Positions 57,414 to 64,000 of a stretch of 64,000 bases of DNA are shown here, piece by piece (the first letter of the stretch is position 1; each line of letters opens with the position of its first letter). The notes under the pieces were generated by a model. The model saw only the letters and a program-made list of their open reading frames with translations. It did no database searches and was not told the origin of the DNA. Source of the stretch: Blautia sp. GTDB taxonomy: Bacteria > Bacillota > Clostridia > Lachnospirales > Lachnospiraceae. Position numbers and translations under genes: made by a program. The DNA lies in NCBI GenBank assembly GCA_022769545.1, contig JALEJS010000006.1, forward strand, positions 1 to 64,000, read 5' to 3'.

Positions 57414-58766
57414 ATGAAAATGAGAAAAGTTACGGCAATGGGACTGGCAGCAGTTATGGCAGCTTCTATGGTTCCTGCAGTACCGGCAATGGCAGAAAGC
57501 ACTGGTAAAGTATATTACCTGAACATGAAGCCGGAAACAGATGCAGCATGGCAGGAGCTTGCAGCAGCTTACACAGAAGAGACCGGTGTTGAAATGGTGG
57601 TTCTTACTGCAGCAGATGGTCAGTATGATACAACCCTGCAGTCCGAGATGGCAAAGAACGAAGCACCGACGATCTTCAATCTTGGAAGTACCGCAGACTG
57701 CCAGACATGGGAGAATTACATTTATGATCTGTCTGACAGCGCAATCTACAGCCATCTGACAGACAAATCTCTGTCTCTGAACTATGACGGCAAGGTTGCA
57801 GGTGTGGCAAGCTACTATGAATGCTATGGCCTGATCTATAACAAGACAATTCTGGAAGGCTACTGTGGAATGGACGGAGCAGTTGTTTCTTCTATCGATG
57901 AAATCAACAACTTTGAGACACTGAACGCAGTATGTACAGATATTAACAACCGTATTGACGAGATCAACGACGAACTGGGAACCTTCCTGACAGAAGCATT
58001 TTCTTCCTCCGGTCTGGATTCCGGATCCTCCTGGAGATTCTCCGGACATCTGGCAAACCTGCCGCTGTACTATGAATTCAAAGATGACGGCTGTGATCTG
58101 ATCGAAGGCGAAGCAACCATCGACGGCACATATCTTGATCAGTTCAAGGCTGTATGGGATATGTATGTAGACACTTCTGCTGCAGATCCTGCAACACTGG
58201 CATCCGGTGCTCTGAATGCAGAAGCAGAATTCGGTATGGGTGAGGCTGTATTCTTCCAGAATGGTGACTGGGAATACTCCGCACTGACAAATGAAGAAAA
58301 CGGTTATGATGTAACAGCAGATGATCTTGCCATGATGCCGATCTACTTTGGCGTTGATGACGAAAATCAGGGTCTTTGCTGTGGTACAGAAGGATATTAT
58401 GTAGTGAACAGCCAGGCTTCCGAAGAAGACATTGCTGCAACACTTGATTTCCTTGAGTGGCTGGTAACATCTGATGCAGGACGTGATGCGCTGGTAAACA
58501 AGATGGGTCTTACCTGCCCGTATGACGGATTTGTAGATGACTATGCTCCGACAAACGCACTTGCAGAATGCGCAAATGAATATGCAGCAGCCGGCAAGAC
58601 ATCTGTAGCATGGAGCTTTAACGCAACTCCGAACGTAGATGACTGGAGAGCTGATGTTGTTTCTGCACTGGTTGCATACGAAGACGGAAGCGGTGACTGG
58701 GATGGTGTCGTATCTGCATTCGTAGACGGATGGGCTGATCAGTGGGCACTGGCTCATGAAGGATAA
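57414..58766 (+). CDS. Sugar ABC transporter substrate-binding protein, no lipobox
   Basis: A 450-residue solute-binding protein. A typical signal peptide (MKMRKVTAMGLAAVMAASM-VPAVPAMAES) ends with a type I cleavage site AMA-ES; there is no lipobox cysteine, so it should not be lipid-anchored. The body matches carbohydrate-binding family 1 proteins: PTIFNLGSTAD, VASYYECYGLIYNKTILE, a GEAVFFQNGDWEYSAL stretch and LDFLEWLVTSDAGRDALVNKMG. It binds a sugar or oligosaccharide and hands it to the two permeases downstream. High acidic content and even codon use suggest strong expression. Confidence 0.88.
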   Translation: MKMRKVTAMGLAAVMAASMVPAVPAMAESTGKVYYLNMKPETDAAWQELAAAYTEETGVEMVVLTAADGQYDTTLQSEMAKNEAPTIFNLGSTADCQTWENYIYDLSDSAIYSHLTDKSLSLNYDGKVAGVASYYECYGLIYNKTILEGYCGMDGAVVSSIDEINNFETLNAVCTDINNRIDEINDELGTFLTEAFSSSGLDSGSSWRFSGHLANLPLYYEFKDDGCDLIEGEATIDGTYLDQFKAVWDMYVDTSAADPATLASGALNAEAEFGMGEAVFFQNGDWEYSALTNEENGYDVTADDLAMMPIYFGVDDENQGLCCGTEGYYVVNSQASEEDIAATLDFLEWLVTSDAGRDALVNKMGLTCPYDGFVDDYAPTNALAECANEYAAAGKTSVAWSFNATPNVDDWRADVVSALVAYEDGSGDWDGVVSAFVDGWADQWALAHEG

Positions 58767-58821
58767 TTATTCGGGGGATAATTATTTCAGCCTGTGAAAC
58801 AGTTGAACAGTTGTATGAAAC

Positions 58822-58853
58822 AGGGGTGGGTGCTTGATCGCCTGCCCCTTTTT
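58822..58853 (+). terminator. Partial terminator between binding protein and permease genes
   Basis: AGGGGTGGG pairs imperfectly with CCTGCCCCT around a 10-base loop, followed by TTTTT. It lies between the binding protein and first permease and probably lowers permease expression relative to the binding protein. Confidence 0.6.
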
Positions 58854-58869
58854 AGAGAAAGGGAAAGCT

Positions 58870-59721
58870 ATGGAGAAATCAATCAGAAAATATTTTCCGG
58901 TTTTTGTTCTTCCGACGCTGATCGCATTTACGATCGGATTTATCGTACCGTTTTTATATGGAATTTTCTTATCTTTCTGTAAATTTACTACGGTAACAGA
59001 CTGGAAATGGACAGGAATTCAGAATTACACAAGAATCTTTTTTGTTAATGGAAAATTGGATACCACGTTCCTTCACTCTTTATGGTATACAGCATTGTTT
59101 ACCATCGTTTCCATGATTGTAATCAATGTGCTGGCATTTGCGATTGCAATGCTTCTGACAAAAGGAATACGTGGTACCAATCTTTTCCGTACCGTATTCT
59201 TTATGCCGAACCTGATCGGCGGTATCGTACTCAGTTATATCTGGCTGATGATTTTTAATGCGGTTCTGCAGAACTTTTCCAAGACGATCGTGTCCACACA
59301 GTGGTACGCATTCTGGGGGATGATCATTGTTGTCTGCTGGCAGCAGATCGGATATATGATGATCATTTATATTGCGGGAATCAATAACATTTCCGGAGAT
59401 ATTCTGGAAGCAGCACAGATTGACGGTGCAAACAGCTGGCAGAGACTTAAATATGTGGTTTTGCCTTCACTGATGCCTACCATCGGCACATGTACATTCC
59501 TGACACTGACAAACGGCTTTAAGCTCTTCGACCAGAACCTTGCTCTTACCGGCGGTAATCCGGGCAAGATGTCTCAGCTGCTTGCACTTAATATTTACGA
59601 CACCATGTACGGAACAACCGGATGGCAGGGCGTTGGTCAGGCGAAGGCAGTCATTTTCTTCATTCTGGTTGCAGTGCTGGCGCTGATTCAGAACAAGCTG
59701 ACAAGCAGTAAGGAGGCGTAA
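58870..59721 (+). CDS. Sugar ABC transporter permease (MalF-type)
   Basis: A 283-residue inner-membrane component with six membrane helices and the EAA loop ISGDILEAAQIDGANSWQRLKYVVLPSL (about residues 175-202), which contacts the ATPase. It starts MEKSIRKYFPVFVLPTLIAFTIGFIVPFLYGIFLSFCKF. It pairs with the next permease. No ATP-binding gene is present here; such transporters often use a shared MsmX-like ATPase. ATG 58870 follows AAAGGGAAAGCT. Confidence 0.93.
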   Translation: MEKSIRKYFPVFVLPTLIAFTIGFIVPFLYGIFLSFCKFTTVTDWKWTGIQNYTRIFFVNGKLDTTFLHSLWYTALFTIVSMIVINVLAFAIAMLLTKGIRGTNLFRTVFFMPNLIGGIVLSYIWLMIFNAVLQNFSKTIVSTQWYAFWGMIIVVCWQQIGYMMIIYIAGINNISGDILEAAQIDGANSWQRLKYVVLPSLMPTIGTCTFLTLTNGFKLFDQNLALTGGNPGKMSQLLALNIYDTMYGTTGWQGVGQAKAVIFFILVAVLALIQNKLTSSKEA

Positions 59722-59722
59722 T

Positions 59723-60631
59723 ATGGCAAAGATGAAAAAGAATGAAACAAGCACAGTCAGACAGTCCAAACACAGCGGACTGCTCACACTTTTTTTTACC
59801 ATTCTGAGTATTGCCTGGATCGCTCCCATACTGGTGGTGCTTCTGAACTCATTTAAGAGAAAGGCATATATTTTCCGTAATCCATTCGGAATCAGTGCGG
59901 CATCCCTCTCTGACGGATTTGACCGCTGGAAACTTGGCATTCATAAAGCAATGTGCGGACTGCTGAATTACAGCAACGGTCTGAAGCAGACAGATTTCTT
60001 TAAATGTTTCGGATTATCCCTGTTTATTACGGTGGGATCTGTTGTTGCCATTATTCTGTTCTGTTCCATGACCGCGTGGTATCTGACACGTGTACATACG
60101 GTTGTATCCAAAACCATTTACGTTCTGTGTCTGTTTTCCATGATCGTACCGTTCCAGATGGTAATGTTTACGCTTTCGAAATTTGCAAACATTCTTCATC
60201 TGGCAACACCGTGGGGAATTATCGTTGTCTATCTGGGCTTTGGAGCAGGTCTTGCGGTCTTTATGTTCAGCGGATTTATACGAAGTATTTCACTGGAGAT
60301 TGAGGAAGCGGCATTTATTGACGGCTGTACTCCGCTGCAGACATTTTTCCAGATTATTTTCCCGATTCTGAAGCCGACGACCGTGACCATCGCCATTCTG
60401 GAAGCAATGTGGGTATGGAATGACTACCTCCTGCCGAGTCTGGTACTGAATATCAATAAATACAAAACGATTCCGATCGCGGTTCAGTATCTGAAGCAGA
60501 GTCATGGACAGCTGGACTGGGGTGCAATGATGGCTGTTCTCGTGCTTGCGATTGTGCCGATCATCATATTCTATCTTGCATGCCAGAAGTATATTATTGA
60601 AGGTGTGGTAGCCGGAGCAGTCAAAGGCTGA
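59723..60631 (+). CDS. Sugar ABC transporter permease (MalG-type)
   Basis: A 302-residue permease with six membrane helices and the EAA loop SLEIEEAAFIDGCTPLQTFFQIIFPIL. The long loop after the first helix (about residues 45-85) suits contact with the binding protein. It starts after the previous stop with a one-base gap (TAATATG), so it is translationally coupled and forms the heterodimer partner. Confidence 0.93.
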   Translation: MAKMKKNETSTVRQSKHSGLLTLFFTILSIAWIAPILVVLLNSFKRKAYIFRNPFGISAASLSDGFDRWKLGIHKAMCGLLNYSNGLKQTDFFKCFGLSLFITVGSVVAIILFCSMTAWYLTRVHTVVSKTIYVLCLFSMIVPFQMVMFTLSKFANILHLATPWGIIVVYLGFGAGLAVFMFSGFIRSISLEIEEAAFIDGCTPLQTFFQIIFPILKPTTVTIAILEAMWVWNDYLLPSLVLNINKYKTIPIAVQYLKQSHGQLDWGAMMAVLVLAIVPIIIFYLACQKYIIEGVVAGAVKG

Positions 60632-60697
60632 TTCTGCAAGAAAATGGTTTTGAGAGCGGATTTATCTCTTTCCGCAATATCCGTATCATGATAAAAT

Positions 60698-60735
60698 AGA
60701 GACAGTTCCTGAGCAGCAGGGATTGTCTCTTTTTT
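60698..60735 (+). terminator. Terminator of the sugar ABC operon
   Basis: AGAGACA (60698-60704) pairs with TGTCTCT (60724-60730), with inner CCT/AGG pairing, followed by a T run. A second promoter for the two-component genes must lie within the 50 bp that remain, but I cannot place one convincingly. Confidence 0.75.
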
Positions 60736-60785
60736 AATAAGTGTTAGTAATAGCTCCGTTTTGCTGCGGAGTGTGAGGTGGGGAA

Positions 60786-62321
60786 ATGTATCGGATATTG
60801 ATCGTGGATGATGAAAAGATAGAACGGCAGGGAATCGGGTTTCTGATTGAGATGGAAAATGGAGAATATGAGATTTTTGAGGCGGCCAATGGGAAAGAGG
60901 CGTTGAAGGTGCTTTCCTCGCAGCAGGTGGATATCCTTCTGACAGATATCAAAATGCCTCATATGGATGGTCTTGACCTGTGTAAAAACATACGGGAGAA
61001 AGGCTATGATTTTCCGATTGTGATATTCAGTGGTTACAGCGATTTCAATTTTGCTCAGGAGGCTATCCGGTATGGGGTTTCTGATTATGTCCTGAAACCG
61101 GTGGATCCGGAGGTTTTTCATGACACTCTGCAGAAAGTTCAGAAAACGGTGGAACTTCAGAAAAATAATGAACAGTGCCGGGAGAAGGAAAATAATTATC
61201 TGAACCAGTATTTCCTTCAGAGCTATATTTATTCCGGAAACCCGGAGATCTTCAAAATGGCAGAAGAGATGCTGAATGTGGAGGAGTGGAATAAATGGCG
61301 CTGTGCAATTATGGTGGAAACAGGGGATTCCATGTTTGATGCGGCGGAGGAGACGCTGCCGCAGGTGATAAGAGGAGAGCTGCATCGCAATTTTTACTAT
61401 CTGAATCTGAATGCCAGACAGTCTCTTCTTCTGTTTTCGGATGTGTACTGTGACTATCTGCTCGTTGCCAGACAGATCTATGTGATTCTGAAGCGGGAAT
61501 ACCGTTCGGAATTCTATCTGTCGGTCAGCCGGAAATTTGACGGTTATTCCTGCCTGCCGCAGGTTCTCGGTCAGCTGGAGCAGCAGATGGAAGAGAAATT
61601 TTATCATCCGGACATCCATGTCTTTTCGGAAGAGGATGAACGGAAAACCCTGGATAAAGAGGTGGAGGATTCCAAGCTGATGCAGAAGATATCAGAGGAT
61701 ATCAGCCGTAAGGATGTGAAGCAGCTCTGGCATCATTTTGAATGTCTGAAGGAAAAATATCAGGGGAATTCACAGTTTTCAGCGATGTATATCAAGTTTG
61801 TGTTTTCCAATGTCATCCAGGAGCTGTTCCAGGAGGAGCAGTTCCGGGGAGAGCGGAAGCTGGAAAAGGAAATAGAACGTCTGTATAACTGCAATACCAT
61901 GTCGGAAATTCTGGAAGTCAGCGCAGAAAATATTCAGCTTTATGAGGAATTTATCAATCGCTCCATGAGCGATTCCAGAGATGAGGTCGCGATGGTGAAG
62001 AATTATATTTACCAGCACTACGACGAAGATCTCAGCCTTGAAGTGCTTGCGGAAAAGGTATATCTATCTTCCGGATATCTCAGCTTTATTTTCAAAAAGG
62101 AAACCGGGATGAACCTGAATCGCTTTATACGGGTACTGAGAATGGAAAAAGCAAAAGAGCTTCTCTGTTCCACCAACATGAAGGTGGCACAGGTCAGCGA
62201 AAAGGTTGGATTTGCAAATGTATCATATTTCTGCAGGAGCTTCCGGGAGTATTATGGCAGCAGCCCGGAGTCTTACCGGAAAGGAAATGGAGATGATGAA
62301 GAAGATTCCGCGGATATTTAA
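60786..62321 (+). CDS. Response regulator, AraC type (YesN family)
   Basis: A 511-residue regulator. Receiver domain residues 1-120 with LIVDDEKIERQGI (acidic pocket), phospho-acceptor Asp54 in LLTDIKMPHMDG and YVLKPVDP with the conserved Lys. A 260-residue linker (about 135-400) follows, then an AraC HTH domain (about 405-505: VKNYIYQHYDEDLSLEVLAEKVYLSSGYLSFIFKKETGMNLNRFIRVLRMEKAKELL). It should receive phosphate from the kinase that overlaps its end and activate the sugar transporter genes. The linker and HTH are shared with the receiver-less protein at 56114. Confidence 0.92.
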   Translation: MYRILIVDDEKIERQGIGFLIEMENGEYEIFEAANGKEALKVLSSQQVDILLTDIKMPHMDGLDLCKNIREKGYDFPIVIFSGYSDFNFAQEAIRYGVSDYVLKPVDPEVFHDTLQKVQKTVELQKNNEQCREKENNYLNQYFLQSYIYSGNPEIFKMAEEMLNVEEWNKWRCAIMVETGDSMFDAAEETLPQVIRGELHRNFYYLNLNARQSLLLFSDVYCDYLLVARQIYVILKREYRSEFYLSVSRKFDGYSCLPQVLGQLEQQMEEKFYHPDIHVFSEEDERKTLDKEVEDSKLMQKISEDISRKDVKQLWHHFECLKEKYQGNSQFSAMYIKFVFSNVIQELFQEEQFRGERKLEKEIERLYNCNTMSEILEVSAENIQLYEEFINRSMSDSRDEVAMVKNYIYQHYDEDLSLEVLAEKVYLSSGYLSFIFKKETGMNLNRFIRVLRMEKAKELLCSTNMKVAQVSEKVGFANVSYFCRSFREYYGSSPESYRKGNGDDEEDSADI

Positions 62322-64000
62322 GGATATGAAATACCGGTACAAACTGACCCTTCTTCTGGTAGTGTCAAGCATTGTCCCGGTGATTCTTCTGGCCGGCTAC
62401 AATCACAGACATATGGGCAGGGTTCTGGAGGAAAGCGAGTTGGAAGATATGACGTCCATCCTGGAACAGGCAAAGGATTCCATAGATTCTCAGGTGGAGG
62501 TGTATTCCAATCTGATCAATTATCTGACCTACTCTCCGGATATCGAGGAGCTGATCGAGGATACCGGCTTGGATACCTACGCGGCATATGAGCGCTATAC
62601 GCAGGTGATCGATCCGCTTCTGACGGTTCCGAAATCCTATCATCCTGCGATTCGGCAGATTCAGTTATATGCAGACAGTATTGAGGTGAGACATGCCTAC
62701 ACTTTGATTCCTCTCGCCGAATTTTATCTGGAATGGTGGAGTGCCCTTCTGGAAGACAGTGTGCAGGTACAGTGGCTGGTGAATCGCGAAAAAGGAGAGC
62801 TTGCAGCCATTCGCAGGATCGAGCGCAATCATGAGCTTCAGGCAATATTGTGCATCACTCTGGATTATGATGAGATTTTTCAGCCGGTGAAGAATGTGGT
62901 GACAAATCAGACCGGGGCAGTGGTGACGGATTCACAGCAGCAGCTTCTCTTTTTCGGAAGCAGTGCGGAAAATGGCGTGGAAGAATCCGGGGATACTCTT
63001 ACAAGGATTCTGGAAAAACAGGATGACCGGTATGCTTGTGTGAGTACTGTGGGCAGAGAGGTGGACTGGAATTATTACCTTTATATGCCGCAGGATGTGA
63101 TTGCGTCGGCAATCTCACAGATGCTTGTGGGTGAGATGATTCTGATTTTTGTCTGTATGGTGCTTGTGGTTGTGCTTGGAGCGCTGTCTTCAAAATTGAT
63201 TACGAGAGACGTGGAGCAGCTGACCCGGAATATGGAACAGGTGAATCATGGAAGCCGGGTTGTTACCGTAAACAGTGATTCCAAGGATGAAATCGGTGTT
63301 CTGATCCGAACATTCCGAAATATGATGGATGAGATTAACCGTCTGATCCACGAAGTGTATGAGAACAGGATCTCCAGAAAGGAACTGGAACTGAAAGCAT
63401 TGACGGCACAGATCAATCCTCATTTTCTGTATAATTCACTGTCTGTGATCAACTGGATGGCGATTCGCAGCAAGCAGATGGAAATCAGCCGGGTCACGCT
63501 GGCGTTATCTCGCTTTTACCGCACTGCACTCAGCAAGGGGCAGGATCTGGTGACGGTGGAGAGCTGTATTGAGAATATTGAAGCATATCTCCAGATCCAG
63601 CTTGTGATGCATGACAACGATTTCCGGGTGGAATGGGATGTGGATGAGCAGGTGAAGGGTGAGATCCTGCCGAAGCTGATTGTGCAGCCGATCGTGGAAA
63701 ATGCGTTGGAGCATGGGCTGGACGAGAAAGAGGAGGGGGAAAAGATTCTGCATCTTTCGTTCCGCGCAGAAAAGGACGGAATCCGGATTCGGGTTGAGGA
63801 CAATGGTCCGGGAATGGAGCAGGAGACGGCAGAACGCCTTGTTTCTTATCAGGCCAAAGGGTATGGCCTGAAAAATGTAAATGACAGGCTTCGCCTCGTT
63901 TACGGGGAGGAATGCAATCTGAAGATATTCAGTGAACTGGGAAAGGGGACCCGGGTGGAGATGTATATTCCCGGAAAACAAAAACAGCAGGAAGGACAAC
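62293..64000 (+). CDS. Sensor histidine kinase, YesM family (partial, runs off the window)
   Basis: The frame from ATG 62293 stays open to the window end, giving 569 residues without a stop. Layout: membrane helix (about 15-36), extracytoplasmic sensor (about 37-275), second membrane helix (about 280-302), HAMP-like region, His_kinase (INPHFLYNSL, with His377) and HATPase (N box VQPIVENALEHGL, G boxes DNGPGMEQE and KGYGLKNVNDRL). It should sense an extracellular carbohydrate, directly or through the binding protein, and phosphorylate the regulator. It overlaps the regulator by 29 bp. The ending KGTRVEMYIPG suggests only a few residues are missing. Confidence 0.92.
   Translation, partial: MMKKIPRIFKDMKYRYKLTLLLVVSSIVPVILLAGYNHRHMGRVLEESELEDMTSILEQAKDSIDSQVEVYSNLINYLTYSPDIEELIEDTGLDTYAAYERYTQVIDPLLTVPKSYHPAIRQIQLYADSIEVRHAYTLIPLAEFYLEWWSALLEDSVQVQWLVNREKGELAAIRRIERNHELQAILCITLDYDEIFQPVKNVVTNQTGAVVTDSQQQLLFFGSSAENGVEESGDTLTRILEKQDDRYACVSTVGREVDWNYYLYMPQDVIASAISQMLVGEMILIFVCMVLVVVLGALSSKLITRDVEQLTRNMEQVNHGSRVVTVNSDSKDEIGVLIRTFRNMMDEINRLIHEVYENRISRKELELKALTAQINPHFLYNSLSVINWMAIRSKQMEISRVTLALSRFYRTALSKGQDLVTVESCIENIEAYLQIQLVMHDNDFRVEWDVDEQVKGEILPKLIVQPIVENALEHGLDEKEEGEKILHLSFRAEKDGIRIRVEDNGPGMEQETAERLVSYQAKGYGLKNVNDRLRLVYGEECNLKIFSELGKGTRVEMYIPGKQKQQEGQ

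Noticed and set aside
57372-58757. A 461-residue Cys-rich minus-strand frame
   Set aside because: Antisense of the sugar-binding protein gene; the high Cys content comes from GCA codons read backwards.
1-64000. CRISPR arrays, insertion sequences or prophage blocks
   Set aside because: No regularly spaced repeats, transposase or integrase motifs or phage structural genes were found; the lone holin is not enough to call a prophage.

Overview
The window reads as a chromosomal segment of an anaerobic, spore-forming, low-GC Gram-positive bacterium, most likely a Lachnospiraceae member (Clostridia). Three things point there: the conserved order hup-rqcP-yabP-yabQ-divIC-spoIIE-tilS-hpt-ftsH, the order rpsF-ssb-rpsR-gdpP-rplI-dnaB, and the many short, clade-specific small proteins. 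Start codons (ATG, TTG, GTG) usually follow strong AGGAGG-type ribosome binding sites. All assignments come from reading motifs; no database search was possible.

Layout. 1-580: 3' end of a 23S rRNA, then tRNA-Asn, tRNA-Glu and tRNA-Cys and a terminator, with no 5S gene between. 600-2800: a loose accessory patch with two tiny ORFs, a probable gene remnant, a DUF6774-like protein, a DUF6512-like membrane protein and an orphan holin. 2800-4400: degV and a divergent TetR-type regulator. 4450-9850: a same-strand series of M14 carboxypeptidase, HdeD-like membrane protein, divergent arginase-fold enzyme, lgt and a Csp-like subtilase. 10000-15050: class II aldolase, NCS2 purine permease, hydE, and convergent PPi-type phosphofructokinase. 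15240-18320: a small protein, a VWA protein and a MoxR-type AAA+ ATPase. 18430-20205: sortase B, sirtuin and DUF951. 20300-25410: ribosomal and replication genes. 25415-28500: a 36-bp-arm palindrome, MerR regulator, 2[4Fe-4S] ferredoxin, DUF1858 protein, mecA and a small unknown gene with a long leader. 28690-31117: GH18 hydrolase and a CwlD-like amidase. 31216-35440: two adjacent, distantly related polytopic DUF2298/GT-C-like proteins. 35510-44900: housekeeping enzymes (HD hydrolase, tsaC, rpiB, dCMP deaminase, proS, cca, phosphoglucomutase), a zinc-ribbon membrane protein and a degenerate CotS-like kinase. 45056-52173: the hup-to-ftsH sporulation/cell-division block. 52464-54860: GH13 amylase-family enzyme and a convergent ArsR regulator. 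55096-64000: fba, an AraC-type protein, a sugar ABC transporter (binding protein plus two permeases) and a YesN/YesM-type two-component system whose kinase runs off the window.

How the genes work together. Spore biology recurs: the Csp-like protease, CwlD-like amidase and GH18 protein would act on cortex or germination; YabP, YabQ and SpoIIE act in spore formation; the CotS-like protein may be a coat component. The spoIIE promoter shows the 21-bp -35/-10 spacing and TGNCRAA boxes expected of direct Spo0A control. The terminal block (binding protein, permeases, response regulator, kinase, and a receiver-less paralogue of the regulator) looks like a self-contained sugar uptake and sensing module.

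The most unusual observations are the SpoIIE that has lost almost all its membrane domain; a cwlD start site whose ribosome binding site lies in the 3' arm of a terminator hairpin; the receiver-less AraC paralogue; the sugar-binding protein without a lipobox; the paired DUF2298-type proteins; the small protein-VWA-MoxR module; and the long palindrome after dnaB. No insertion sequence, prophage block, CRISPR array or obvious defence system was found.
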